From Hymenobacter mellowenesis (GTDB taxonomy: Bacteria > Bacteroidota > Bacteroidia > Cytophagales > Hymenobacteraceae): a DNA stretch of 64,000 bases. The stretch is taken from positions 62,001-126,000 of the forward strand of contig NZ_JAUQSX010000003.1 in the NCBI RefSeq assembly GCF_030581005.1, given 5' to 3'. The position numbers and the translations under genes are program-made. Of this stretch, positions 16,732 through 26,146 are shown in pieces. Below the pieces are notes generated by a model. It had not been told where the DNA came from and searched no databases. It saw nothing but the letters and a program-made list of their open reading frames with translations. Numbering within the stretch: the stretch's first letter is position 1; the number at the start of each line of letters is the position of its first letter.

Positions 16732-17190
16732 CTACAGCGTTACCGTAGGCCGGGGCAATTCGTTATAGTTCAGGAAGGAAGTGCTTTCCTCCTTGATGCG
16801 CTCGCGCGGCAGACCGTCTTTTACGCCCTGCGAGATTTTGCGGACCAGCACGCCCACAATGGCTTTGCGGAAGCCCAGCTTCTCGGCCATCATGATGCAG
16901 AATTCCATCTCGGTTTCATCCACCACACCGTCGGCCAGCATCATGTCGACAAGGTCGAAAATCTGGTCGAAGCGCTCGGAGTCGTTGGTCGGGAGGTCGT
17001 TGCTGGTGCCTTTTGCCCCCGAAACCAGGGCTTGCACGTCGGACTGGCTCAAGCCGTTTTTCTTGCCCACCGCCAGGATGAAGTTCATTTCCCGGGCGTC
17101 GATGTGGCCATCCGCTTTGGCCAGTGCCGCCAGGTTCAGCAGGTGGCCTTTGATTTTTTTTGCCTGCTCATTTTCAAAAAAACCGAACAT
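16732..17190 (-). CDS. TerB-like (tellurite resistance/DjlA fold) protein
   Basis: 152 residues, soluble and without a signal peptide. The two helical repeats of a TerB domain are visible. The first is KGHLLNLAALAKADGHIDAREMNFI, with acidic residues that in TerB bind a metal. The second is IFDLVDMMLADGVVDETEMEF. The protein is the right length for one TerB domain (about 140 residues). It stands alone, so its role in tellurite or stress response is not established here. Confidence 0.82.
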   Translation of the reverse strand: MFGFFENEQAKKIKGHLLNLAALAKADGHIDAREMNFILAVGKKNGLSQSDVQALVSGAKGTSNDLPTNDSERFDQIFDLVDMMLADGVVDETEMEFCIMMAEKLGFRKAIVGVLVRKISQGVKDGLPRERIKEESTSFLNYNELPRPTVTL

Positions 17191-17351
17191 AAAACGTGGG
17201 AATTAAGAGGTGGGAGATGATTTGAAGGCTTTTAGGCCGATTATGGAGGTAAGATACACGAAAAAACGACCGGTTTTGCATCTGATTACGCGAAATCTTG
17301 AAAAAAAGATAACTCGGCCGTTGGCGACATTCTCGGGCTTGCTGATGGGGG

Positions 17352-17375
17352 TTTGCAATCGTTTCGCCAACTTTG
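17352..17375 (+). promoter_or_regulatory. Possible promoter of pfkA
   Basis: CAACTTTG at 17368-17375 fits the Bacteroidota -7 box TANNTTTG at most positions, and a TTTG at 17352-17355 lies upstream but at shorter than usual spacing. Weak, by-eye call. Confidence 0.3.
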
Positions 17376-17423
17376 CGGGGTTTGGGCGCCATTGGTGCGC
17401 CCGGTTGCTTTAAGAATCAGGAG

Positions 17424-18395
17424 ATGAAAAGAATAGCAGTATTTACCAGCGGCGGCGACTCGCCGGGCATGAACGCCGCCATTCGGGCGGTGGTCCGCAC
17501 GGCCACGTATCACGGCATTGAGGTATACGGCATCATGCGCGGCTACAGCGGCATGATTAAAGGTGAATTTGTGCGGCTCGATTCCGCGTCGGTATCCAAC
17601 ACGGTGCAAAAGGGCGGCACCATTCTGAAATCGGCCCGCAGCCTGAAATTCATGACCAAGGAAGGCCGCCAGCAGGCTTTCGACCAGCTGGTGAATCACG
17701 GCATTGAAGGCCTCGTGGCCATTGGCGGCAACGGCACTTTCACGGGTGCCACCATTTTTGAAGAGGAATTCGGCATTCCCACGGTGGGCGCGCCTGGCAC
17801 CATCGACAACGACCTCTACGGTACCGACTACACCATCGGCTACGACACGGCCGTGAACACGGCCTTGGAGTGCATCGACAAAATCCGGGACACGGCCGAC
17901 TCGCACGACCGGTGCTTTTTCGTGGAGGTGATGGGCCGCGACTCGGGCTACATCGCCATTCCGTGCGCCATCGGGGGCGGGGCCGAAATCGTGATGATTC
18001 CCGAGACCCAGATGAGTACCGACGTGGTGGTGGAAACCCTGCAGGCGGGCTGGAAACGCTCCAAAACCTCGTTCATCGTCATCGTGGCCGAGGGCGACGA
18101 GGAAGGCAACGCCACTCAGGTGGCCGCCCGCGTGAAAGAAGCCATCCCGCAGCTCGACACCCGCGTGACGGTGATTGGCCACATTCAGCGCGGCGGTTCG
18201 CCCACGGCCTCCGACCGCCTGTTGGGCTCCCAAATCGGCATCGCCGCCGTGGAAGGCCTGATGAACGGCATGCGCAATGTGATGGCCGGCATCATTGATA
18301 AGAAGCTGGTTTACACACCGTTTGTTGATACCATTAACAAGAAGAAGCTCATCAACCAGAGCTTCATGCGGATGGTGGAGATTCTGAGCGTGTAG
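17424..18395 (+). CDS. pfkA: 6-phosphofructokinase
   Basis: 323-residue glycolytic kinase making fructose 1,6-bisphosphate. Motifs are TSGGDSPGMNAAIRAV, the catalytic PGTIDNDLYGTDYTIGYDTA (TIDND) and GHIQRGGSPTASDRLLG. ATG 17424 gives the standard MKRIAVFTSGGDSPG start. One oddity is that the nucleotide/Mg2+ loop reads GGNGTFTGA, where classical ATP enzymes have GGDGS (Asp103 in E. coli) and PPi enzymes GGDD. Whether this changes Mg2+ binding or phosphoryl donor is unknown. A REP-like palindrome follows. Confidence 0.94.
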   Translation: MKRIAVFTSGGDSPGMNAAIRAVVRTATYHGIEVYGIMRGYSGMIKGEFVRLDSASVSNTVQKGGTILKSARSLKFMTKEGRQQAFDQLVNHGIEGLVAIGGNGTFTGATIFEEEFGIPTVGAPGTIDNDLYGTDYTIGYDTAVNTALECIDKIRDTADSHDRCFFVEVMGRDSGYIAIPCAIGGGAEIVMIPETQMSTDVVVETLQAGWKRSKTSFIVIVAEGDEEGNATQVAARVKEAIPQLDTRVTVIGHIQRGGSPTASDRLLGSQIGIAAVEGLMNGMRNVMAGIIDKKLVYTPFVDTINKKKLINQSFMRMVEILSV

Positions 18396-18416
18396 GTTAG
18401 AAAAAATCGAAATAAA

Positions 18417-18513
18417 GCCCGTCATGCTGAGCGCAGCCGAAGCATCTCTACCGCTGGAGTAAATCAATTACTTGCACGGTAGAGATGCTTCGACTGCGCT
18501 CAGCATGACGGGC
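18417..18513. repeat. REP-like palindrome, family A
   Basis: About 97 bp near-perfect inverted repeat, GCCCGTCATGCTGAGCGCAG arm and complement, between the convergent pfkA and miaA genes. Confidence 0.88.
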
Positions 18514-18523
18514 TTCATTCCAG

Positions 18524-19456
18524 TTACCCCAAATCCACCCACTGATACGCCGTATCCCTTCGCAGCCAGGTAAGCTGGCGCTTGGCGTAGCGGCGGGTAT
18601 TGCGCTGAAGCAGGCGCACGGCTTCGGCCCAGTCGTATTCCCCATCCAGAAAGCCGAAAATTTCCTGGTAACCCACGGTTTGCAGGGCGTGGTGGTGGCG
18701 GTAGGGGAGGACGGCGCGCACTTCTTCGAGCAGGCCGGCGGCCAGCATGTGCTCCACGCGTAGGTTGATGCGCTGGTATAATGCCTCCCGCTCGCGGGTG
18801 AGGGCCACTTTTACGTTGCGGAAGAGCGGGTTTTCGGGCGGCGGGCCATCGGTGTGGAAGCTGGAAAACGGCCGGCCGGTGGCGCGGGTGATTTCGAGGG
18901 CGCGCACTACGCGCTGGTGGTTTTGCTGGTCGATGCGGGCGTGGGCCACGGGGTCGGTTTCGGCCAATTCAGCCACGAGGTGGAGCAGGCCGTGAGTGGC
19001 CAACTCGGCCTGGAGCTGCTGTCGGACCTCGGGCGGCACGCTGGGCAGCTCGTCGAGCCCATCGGTGACGGCCTGCACGTAGAGGCCTGAGCCGCCGGTG
19101 AGGATGACTAGTTGATGTTTTTGGAACAGCTCCTGCAGCACGGCCAACGCATCGGTGGCGAAGCGGCCGGCGCTGTAATCTTCGCCGATGCTGTGGCTGT
19201 TGATGAAGTGGTGGGGCACGCCCTGCATTTCCTCGGGCGTAGGCTTGGCCGTGCCAATGCTCATCTCGCGGAAAAACTGGCGCGAGTCGGCCGACACGAT
19301 TTCGGTGCCGAACTGCTGGGCCAGCTGCACGCACAGGGCAGTTTTGCCCACGGCCGTGGGGCCGGCAATGGTGAGCAACACGGGCCGCGGGTCGGCGGGC
19401 GTGGGGGCGAGCTGGGCGAGGATTTCGGGCGGAAGTAAAGGGGAGGGTTGTGTCAT
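18524..19456 (-). CDS. miaA: tRNA dimethylallyltransferase
   Basis: 310-residue enzyme adding dimethylallyl to A37 of tRNAs that read UNN codons. The P-loop is IAGPTAVGKTALCVQL, then SADSRQFFREMSIGTAKP, the substrate segment VPHHFINSHS and LTGGSGLYVQAVTDGLDELP. The C-terminal part carries QTVGYQEIFGFLDGEYDW and the usual TRRYAKRQLTWLRRD. Length matches the family. It is transcribed alone, and a large palindrome lies upstream. Confidence 0.95.
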   Translation of the reverse strand: MTQPSPLLPPEILAQLAPTPADPRPVLLTIAGPTAVGKTALCVQLAQQFGTEIVSADSRQFFREMSIGTAKPTPEEMQGVPHHFINSHSIGEDYSAGRFATDALAVLQELFQKHQLVILTGGSGLYVQAVTDGLDELPSVPPEVRQQLQAELATHGLLHLVAELAETDPVAHARIDQQNHQRVVRALEITRATGRPFSSFHTDGPPPENPLFRNVKVALTREREALYQRINLRVEHMLAAGLLEEVRAVLPYRHHHALQTVGYQEIFGFLDGEYDWAEAVRLLQRNTRRYAKRQLTWLRRDTAYQWVDLG

Positions 19457-19472
19457 TGCGGGGTAGCTTCTT

Positions 19473-19680
19473 GTTATTGCGAGCGTAGCGAAGCAACCAA
19501 AGGTCAGCGAAGCTAATCCGTCCTGTTCTCAGCGACTAACCTAATAATGTGACAAAATTAAAAGCAGAAAGCCCCGACTCTGCACAGAGCTGGGGCTTTC
19601 TGGTAAAAGGGCGTGCCTGATTTTGACAGGACGGATTAGCTTCGCTGACCTTTGGTTGCTTCGCTGCGCTCGCAATGACA
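19473..19680. repeat. Large 55-nt-arm inverted repeat enclosing a hairpin
   Basis: The left arm 19473-19526 and right arm 19626-19680 are near-perfect complements, containing GCGAAGCAACCAAAGGTCAG and AGCTAATCCGTCCTGT. The 99-bp middle contains an independent terminator-like hairpin (19565-19602). The GAGCG(T/C)AGCGAAGCA word at the outer end resembles the arms of the family-A elements, suggesting a composite relative. It lies between miaA and the amidase. Confidence 0.85.
19565..19602. terminator. Terminator-like hairpin inside the large inverted repeat
   Basis: CAGAAAGCCCC / GGGGCTTTCTG stem with a 16-nt loop, symmetrical. It would end minus-strand transcription of the amidase gene if it read rightwards, but the amidase gene ends at 19682, so it lies about 80 bp downstream of that stop. 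Confidence 0.65.
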
Positions 19681-19681
19681 A

Positions 19682-21352
19682 TTACAAAGTCGGGTGTTTC
19701 TCGTCAAAGGCCGTGGCGTCCTGGTAGGCTTTGGCCAGGGCCAGGAGCTTGCCTTCCTCGTAGAGCTGGCCCACGAAGGTGATGGTGGTGGGCAAGCCGG
19801 CAGCGGTGAAGCCGTTAGGCAGGGCAATGGCCGGATGGCCAGTGAGGTTGGTGATAACTAGGCTGGCGCTGAAGGTGGGCGTGATGTAGCAGTCGAAGCC
19901 TTTGAGCTTTTCGTCCATCTGCTCGATGAGCAGGCTGCGGGCGCGCTGGGCCTGGATGTACTCCACGGCCGGAATGAAGCGCGACGAGCGGAAGGTATTG
20001 GGCCAGGCGGAGCGGTTTTGCAGCACCATCTGGCCGTCGCGGCCCGAGCGGGTGAGGCCGTCGAACGCTGCCGCGCCCTCGGCCGTGAGGATGAAGCGCA
20101 GGATATTGCCTGACAGCGCGGGCATTTCCAGCGGCACCAGCTCGACGCCCAGCTTGCGCAGCGCGTCGAGGGCGGCCTGGTCGTTGGCTTTGGTGGGGTA
20201 TTCCTGGTCGAAGGCCTTTTTGATGTAACCTACGCGCAGCTTTTTCACGTTGCCGAAGGCGTACTCGAAGCGGTTGGGGGCCAGCAGGGTGGCGGGGTCG
20301 CGGGCATCGGGGCCGGCGGCGGTGAGGGCGGCCAGCACGATTGCGCAGTCCTCGGCCGAGCGGGCCAGGGGGCCGGCCTTGTCCATGGTCCAGCTCAGGG
20401 CCATGGCGCCGGCGCGGCTCACGCGGCCGTAGGTGGGGCGCAGGCCCGTGACGCCGCAGGCCGTGCTCGGGCTGAGGATGGAGCCCAGCGTTTCGGTGCC
20501 GATGGCAAACGGCAGCAGCCCCGCCGCCACCGCCGACGCCGAGCCCGCCGACGAGCCGCTGGAACCTTTGGTCACGTCCCAGGGCGTGCGGGTTTTTTCG
20601 CCAAACCACACGTCGCCCTGCGCCAGCTCGCCCAGCGTGAGCTTGGCGCAGAGCACGGCGCCGGCGGCGCGTAGGCGCTCCACCACGGCGGCGTCTTCGT
20701 CCAGCATCTGGTCTTTGTAAGGCACCGAGCCCCAGGTTGTATTGTAACCTTTGGCGCTGAACAAGTCCTTCACCCCGAAGGGAATACCGTGCAGCGGCCC
20801 GCGGTACTTACCGGCCGCTATTTCGGCGTCGGCCTGCCGGGCCTGCTGATAGGCCAGGTCCTCGGTGAGGGTGATGACGCAGTGCAGCTTAGGGTCGTAT
20901 TTCTTGAGGCGGGTGAGGCAGAAGCGGGTGAGGTCTTCGGAGGTGATGAGGCCAGTGCGCAACAGTTCGCCCAGCTGATGTACGGTGTAGAAGGCGAGGT
21001 CGTCGCGGTTGGCGGGCAGCTTTACTTTGCCCACGTCGGGCAGGCGGCCGGCGCTGCCCCCGCTGCTCAGTTGCGCTTGCCGCAACCGCAGCGGGCGCGG
21101 GTCGAACCCCACGGCCGGAGCCACGCTGTTGGGCATGTCCAGTTTGCGCAGAGCCTCGTAGTTGTCGCGGTAGCCCGTCAGGTTGCGGCGGGTCGAGTCG
21201 AGCTGGGCATCGGTGAAGCTCAGGCCCATGAGCTGCTGGGCGGCGCGTAGCAGGGGCACCGTGATTTCTTCGGGGGCGCTGGGGCGGGCCACCAGGGCGC
21301 CAGTTGCGAAGCAGGCCGTGCCGAGGAGCAGGGCGGGTAGAAGCTTTTTCAA
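19682..21352 (-). CDS. Secreted amidase (amidase signature family)
   Basis: 556-residue GatA-like amidase with an N-terminal signal peptide (KKLLPALLLGTACFATGALVA), so it is periplasmic or envelope-associated rather than part of GatCAB. The Ser-cisSer-Lys catalytic set is visible: Lys in GIPFGVKDLF, the Gly/Ser-rich signature KGSSGSSAGSASAVAAGLLP, then FAIGTETLGSILSPSTACGV and GLRPTYGRVSRAGAM. The first about 150 residues are an extra N-terminal domain. Substrate unknown; exported homologues act on peptide amides or amide-linked compounds. Confidence 0.92.
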   Translation of the reverse strand: MKKLLPALLLGTACFATGALVARPSAPEEITVPLLRAAQQLMGLSFTDAQLDSTRRNLTGYRDNYEALRKLDMPNSVAPAVGFDPRPLRLRQAQLSSGGSAGRLPDVGKVKLPANRDDLAFYTVHQLGELLRTGLITSEDLTRFCLTRLKKYDPKLHCVITLTEDLAYQQARQADAEIAAGKYRGPLHGIPFGVKDLFSAKGYNTTWGSVPYKDQMLDEDAAVVERLRAAGAVLCAKLTLGELAQGDVWFGEKTRTPWDVTKGSSGSSAGSASAVAAGLLPFAIGTETLGSILSPSTACGVTGLRPTYGRVSRAGAMALSWTMDKAGPLARSAEDCAIVLAALTAAGPDARDPATLLAPNRFEYAFGNVKKLRVGYIKKAFDQEYPTKANDQAALDALRKLGVELVPLEMPALSGNILRFILTAEGAAAFDGLTRSGRDGQMVLQNRSAWPNTFRSSRFIPAVEYIQAQRARSLLIEQMDEKLKGFDCYITPTFSASLVITNLTGHPAIALPNGFTAAGLPTTITFVGQLYEEGKLLALAKAYQDATAFDEKHPTL

Positions 21353-21515
21353 AGGGAAAAGAATGGGAATCCGTTCAGGATATAACTACCGCAAAAGCGC
21401 GCTGTAGCCGACGTGTTACATGATAATGCCCGGACGAAGGTAGGGGGCTGGGGCGCTTCATATGGCCCTTTGTCAACCACTCCAGTTGCCATAAATCCCT
21501 CCAGCCGGGCACCAA

Positions 21516-24500
21516 TTAATACAGCGTAATCCGTTTCAAAACGGGGCCACGGCTCGTATCAACTACCAGAATATACAGGCCGGTCTGGCCCGGGGCAAAG
21601 TGCAAGGTCGTGCTTGGGTTGGCGCTGCTGCGCAGGTCCTGCACGCTGACGAGGCTGCCCAGAGCATTGTACACCCGCACGCGCTCCAGGCTGAAATCGG
21701 CACGTTGCCAATCCAGTACCACCTGCTCCCGGGCGGGGTTCGGGTAGGTGGTGATGGCCTCTTCCGCAGTTAAATCCACCAGCGTAAAGGGCGTGGCACT
21801 GGCCGACCGGCCACCCACACCTCCAATGTTCAGAGGTCCCGAAATAGCACCCCGGGGCACGCGCACCATGGCCGTGGTGGCGGTGGCCGCGAGCACAGCC
21901 GCCCGCACCCCGCCAAAGGAAATGGTATCGGGCAGGCCCTCCACCAGGAAGTTGACGCCGGACAAGCTTATCGTTTCGCCTACGCTGGCTTGCGCGGGAG
22001 TGAAGCTGGTGATGAGCGGGGCGGGCAAAAAGATGAATGAGCCCGCCGACACCGCCACGCCTCCCGGCGTCTGGAGGCGAATGGGCCCGGTTTGCGCCGA
22101 GGCTGGTACCCGCACCTGCAGGCTGGTGGCGCTCTGGGCTTGCAACACCGGCGCCGCGCCGGGGCCAAATGTGACCGAATTGCGCGCGGTGGGCGCAAAG
22201 TTGCTGCCGGTCAGGGTCACCACGTCGCCCGCCTTGCCTTTGGCGGGGCTGAAGCTGACAACCGTGGGCGGATACCACACGGTGAAGTCCTGGGCGCTTT
22301 GCACCTGTCCGCCCAGCGTTTGAATCCGGATTTTGCCGGTGGTAGCGCCAGCGGGCACCGTCACCTGCAGCGCGGTGGCCGAGGCCTGCTGTACCACTGC
22401 CCGCGTCGTGTTGAACCACACCGTGTCCTGCGCGGCCACCGGAGAGAAGTTAGTGCCGGTCAGGGTGATGGCGCTGCCCACAATGCCTTCGGCCGGCGCC
22501 ATGGCTGCCAGCGTAGGCGGTTGGAAAACAGTGAACGGCGTGAGGCTGCGGCCAGCGCCTTCGGTGGTGCTCACCACTACTGTGCCGGTAGTGGCACTGG
22601 AAGGCACGCGCACGGTGAGGGAAGTGGCCGAGGCGCTGAGAACGGGGGTTACCACGCCGTTGAAGCGCACCGTGTTGGCCGAGGCCGTGGCTGCAAACCG
22701 TTGTCCCGTCAGGGTCACGAGCGTGCCTGCCCGGCCCTGCGTGGGAGAGAATTGCGTAAGCACGGGCGAGGCCAGCACCGCCGGGTAGCTCAGGGCCACG
22801 GCCGGCACCACGGCCAGCGGCACGTCGTAGATGCGGTTAGTGGTGGCGTTGGTGCGAATGGGCAGGTTGTAGTCGAAGAAAATATCGGCTTCGTTGGCAA
22901 TCAGCGTGCGGGGCGCCAGGCCGGCTTTGGGCTGGATGGTGAACTGCACGAACCCATTGCTGGCCACGGCGTCGCGGGAGCGGGGCGGCAGGTTGATGTT
23001 CTCAAACGTGAAGGTGAGCACCGGCCGCCCGTGGCCCGATACGCTGATGCGGTAGGGGTGCGAAGCCGCCCCCACGCGCAGGGTGCGCAGGTCGAGGTCG
23101 GCGGCCAGCGTGTCCACTACTTCCACGCGGTAGGCGTCGTCGGTGCCCGTGTTTTCAAAGCGTATCTGGTAGCGCAAGGGCACGCCGGTGGGCGTGAAAC
23201 GCTGGGCCGTGACGCCGGTGGGCACCACCTGCTTGTCGTTGGGGTCGAACGAATCCAGGATGGGCTGGCAGTCCTCGGCCGTTTCGGGGCCGGGCACGCT
23301 TGGCGGCATCGCCTGCACGTCGGGGTTGGCCTGGCCGGCGGTGCCAAGGCCAGGCACCTCCACCGTGCTGCTGGCCGTGCGCTGCGTGGGGTGGCCCAGG
23401 GGCTGGTCGGTTTCGAGGCGCACCACGGCCCGGGTGGCCGGCATGCGCAGCACCAGGCTGTCGCCGGCCGCCAGCAGGTAGCGGTGCTGCAGGGCCAGCT
23501 CACTGTTTTGGTAGAGGCGCAGGGCCAGGCTGTCGGTCATGGCCGAGGCGGCCGTGTTGCGTAGCACAAACCGCACCTGGTTGCCTGCCTGGGCGGTGCC
23601 CTTCACCGTCACCGAGGCCCGGTTCCAGGCGGGCGGTGGCGGGTAGGTATTGGGCGGCGTGATGGTGGCCTGGGTGCATACCGTGCGCCCGCGCAGGGCC
23701 GGATTGCCGCACACCACCGAGTCCTGAATGAGGATGCTGCCCGCCGCGCCGGCCGCCAGCGCGCCCACCTGAAACAGGTAGCGGCCGTCGGGCTGGCGGG
23801 TGTAGGGCGCATTGGCCGACACCAGCACCACTTCCGCGGGCAGCGCCACGGCTACCGCCACGCCTGCCGCCGCCGCCGCGCCTTCGTTGGAATAATACAC
23901 CGTGGTGAGGTTGCGGAAGCAGCGCCGCCGCCGGTTCGACGACACGCTCACCCGCAAAAACGGCGCGGCGGTCGACTGAAAGCCAAAGTCCACGTTATCC
24001 ACCACGTTGTTATAGCCCTGCAGGTTGATGAGCGTGCTGGGCGCGCAGGTGAGCTGCAGGCTGCGGCCTACCTCGTTGGGAGAGGGCAGCGGCGTCACCT
24101 GGTAGCGGCCGGTGTCCACGGCCAGCACGTAGCTGCCGTTCGCGTCCGTCAGGCCGTAGTAGTTGCCGGGCTGGGCCACCACCGGAATGTTGCGGAACAA
24201 CAGCTCGTTGTTGTCGCGCTGGCAGTTCTGGTTGGCGTCGTCGTAGAGCTGCCCGCTAATCAGGTTCGTGGGGGCCTGCTGCGTGGGCACGAAGTAGCGG
24301 ACCACGTCGCTGCCATTGCTCAGGCTGAGCAGGCGGGTGGCCCGGCGGTTCACCGACACGGACGTGCCGTAGCTGGGCATGTCGGTCTGCACGGTGCCGT
24401 CGGCCGAAAACATCTTGCCGGCATGTGCATAGCTGGCCAGGTACACGTTGCCGCGCCCGTCTACGTCTAGGTCCACCTGGCCCACCGAGATGGAGTTGAA

Positions 24501-25946
24501 CTGCGGCGAGGGCCCAAACTGCCGAACGACCTGCCCGCTGGCGTTGAATTTCTGCACCCGCTGGCCGTTGTAGTCGGCCACGTACAGGTTGCCGGCTAGG
24601 TCCACGGCCACCGCCCGGGGCTGCTGAAACTGGCCGCTGCCCATGCCCGGCCCCCCAATGGTGCCCAGCAGCGTCCCCTGTGGGCTCAGTTTGCGGATGC
24701 GGTGCCCGAATACGTCGGACAGGTAAATGGTGCCCGACGGGCCCACCGCCAAGCCGTTGAATTCTTGGTACGTCTGCGGAAATCCAAACGACGTCAGGCG
24801 CTGCAGTTGTTGCCCCTGGGCGCTGTATTTGGTCAGTGTCGAGGCCGTAGCATTCGAGGTCAATACATAGATATTGCCCTGCCCGTCGACTACGAACCCA
24901 CCAACCGACCCGTTACTGCCGGTCACCGCAAACGCCAGCGTGGGCTGCCCGGCGGCGTTGTACTTGCGCACAGTGCCGCCGTCGTAGGTGTAGGTATTGC
25001 CGGCCTCGTCCTGCCGCACGTATTGCAACGACGTCAGGTTGCCCCAGCGCCGACGCAGCGCGCCAATGCCCGCAAACTTGTAAAGGTGATTGGAATTCAC
25101 CTGGTGCGTAAAATCCGTGGCGTACAGATTGCCCGCCCGGTCGAAGGCCATGGCCGTATGAGTGCTGCTCGAAAAATTCTGGTTAACCGAGCCCAGCAGT
25201 GCCCCCGTGGGGCTGTAGCGCGAAATGCCGCCCTGCGAAATGGACACCAGCATATTGCCCGCTGCATCCAGCAGCAGCGCCTCGGCCCAGTTGGTGTACA
25301 CGGGACCGCCCGTGGCGCCGCCCAGCCCAATCCGGGCCAGCAACTGCCCGCTCGGGCTGACCTTATTGACCATGTGGTTTTCGTAGAGCACGTACACGTT
25401 GCCAGTCGCGTCCACGTCCACGTCGCTCACGTCGATGCCATTGGAGGTGGGCAGGGCCAGCGCCGGCAGCGGCTGGCCCTGCTGGTCGAACCGGAACAGC
25501 CGCTGGTTCGATTCGGCCACGTAAATGACGCCCGTGGGCCCCACGCACATGGCCGCCACGATGCCGAGCTGCCCGGTGCCGGCGCCATTGGTGCCGCAGT
25601 GCATCAGCAGCTGCCCGTTGGGGGCATACTTCTGGATGACGTAGTCGGTGGCGGTATTCCCTGCGCAGCCCATGTACACGTTGCCGGCCGCATCCAGGGC
25701 CACGGTTGTCACCATGGCGATGGCCGGGGTGGCACTGAAATTCGCCACGAACCTGCCTGTCGAATCGAGCTTGTTCACGCCGTTATCGGCCAGGTAGATG
25801 TTGCCCCGTTGGTCAACGGCCACGTCGCGGGGGCTGCCCACGGGAGTGCCCATTATCTTATCGAGGCGGTAGCTGGCCAAAGTCGATTGGGCAAACCCCA
25901 CGCGGGCCCCCAGCAGCAGGCAGCAGACAAGTAAGAGTCTTTTCAT
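21516..25946 (-). CDS. Giant T9SS-secreted NHL/IPT-repeat protein
   Basis: 1476-residue secreted adhesin-like protein; ATG 25946 gives the signal peptide MKRLLLVCCLLLGARVGFAQ. Residues about 25-600 are NHL-type beta-propeller repeats of the form AVDLAGNLYVADYNGQRVQK. About 605-680 is an SdrD/Cna-B-like domain (SGQLYDDANQNCQRDNNELL). About 690-1080 contains DUF11-like segments, including FDPNDKQVVPTGV and LRYQIRFENTGTDDAYRVEV. Four IPT/TIG domains follow (TQFSPTQGRAGTLVTLTGQR and relatives). The end is a type A T9SS sorting domain with TYPNPAREQVVLDW. It is likely surface-attached or released, with a binding rather than catalytic role. Confidence 0.9.
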   Translation of the reverse strand: MKRLLLVCCLLLGARVGFAQSTLASYRLDKIMGTPVGSPRDVAVDQRGNIYLADNGVNKLDSTGRFVANFSATPAIAMVTTVALDAAGNVYMGCAGNTATDYVIQKYAPNGQLLMHCGTNGAGTGQLGIVAAMCVGPTGVIYVAESNQRLFRFDQQGQPLPALALPTSNGIDVSDVDVDATGNVYVLYENHMVNKVSPSGQLLARIGLGGATGGPVYTNWAEALLLDAAGNMLVSISQGGISRYSPTGALLGSVNQNFSSSTHTAMAFDRAGNLYATDFTHQVNSNHLYKFAGIGALRRRWGNLTSLQYVRQDEAGNTYTYDGGTVRKYNAAGQPTLAFAVTGSNGSVGGFVVDGQGNIYVLTSNATASTLTKYSAQGQQLQRLTSFGFPQTYQEFNGLAVGPSGTIYLSDVFGHRIRKLSPQGTLLGTIGGPGMGSGQFQQPRAVAVDLAGNLYVADYNGQRVQKFNASGQVVRQFGPSPQFNSISVGQVDLDVDGRGNVYLASYAHAGKMFSADGTVQTDMPSYGTSVSVNRRATRLLSLSNGSDVVRYFVPTQQAPTNLISGQLYDDANQNCQRDNNELLFRNIPVVAQPGNYYGLTDANGSYVLAVDTGRYQVTPLPSPNEVGRSLQLTCAPSTLINLQGYNNVVDNVDFGFQSTAAPFLRVSVSSNRRRRCFRNLTTVYYSNEGAAAAAGVAVAVALPAEVVLVSANAPYTRQPDGRYLFQVGALAAGAAGSILIQDSVVCGNPALRGRTVCTQATITPPNTYPPPPAWNRASVTVKGTAQAGNQVRFVLRNTAASAMTDSLALRLYQNSELALQHRYLLAAGDSLVLRMPATRAVVRLETDQPLGHPTQRTASSTVEVPGLGTAGQANPDVQAMPPSVPGPETAEDCQPILDSFDPNDKQVVPTGVTAQRFTPTGVPLRYQIRFENTGTDDAYRVEVVDTLAADLDLRTLRVGAASHPYRISVSGHGRPVLTFTFENINLPPRSRDAVASNGFVQFTIQPKAGLAPRTLIANEADIFFDYNLPIRTNATTNRIYDVPLAVVPAVALSYPAVLASPVLTQFSPTQGRAGTLVTLTGQRFAATASANTVRFNGVVTPVLSASATSLTVRVPSSATTGTVVVSTTEGAGRSLTPFTVFQPPTLAAMAPAEGIVGSAITLTGTNFSPVAAQDTVWFNTTRAVVQQASATALQVTVPAGATTGKIRIQTLGGQVQSAQDFTVWYPPTVVSFSPAKGKAGDVVTLTGSNFAPTARNSVTFGPGAAPVLQAQSATSLQVRVPASAQTGPIRLQTPGGVAVSAGSFIFLPAPLITSFTPAQASVGETISLSGVNFLVEGLPDTISFGGVRAAVLAATATTAMVRVPRGAISGPLNIGGVGGRSASATPFTLVDLTAEEAITTYPNPAREQVVLDWQRADFSLERVRVYNALGSLVSVQDLRSSANPSTTLHFAPGQTGLYILVVDTSRGPVLKRITLY

Positions 25947-26146
25947 AGAAATGGGCAGAAATAGCGGGGAAAGGCCCGCAATGAAGTCCTTAAAACTAAG
26001 GGGTTTTAATAATTTCCAGTCGGTTTGCCCATCCTTTTCCACGTAGCGGCGTCTGGCTCTAGCTCCTTGTTTCCTCTCCCGCTTCACCGGGCGTTTCGGG
26101 GCGCTTGGCTATTTTCCAAACCGGATAAACGGATGCGTAGGCGGCC

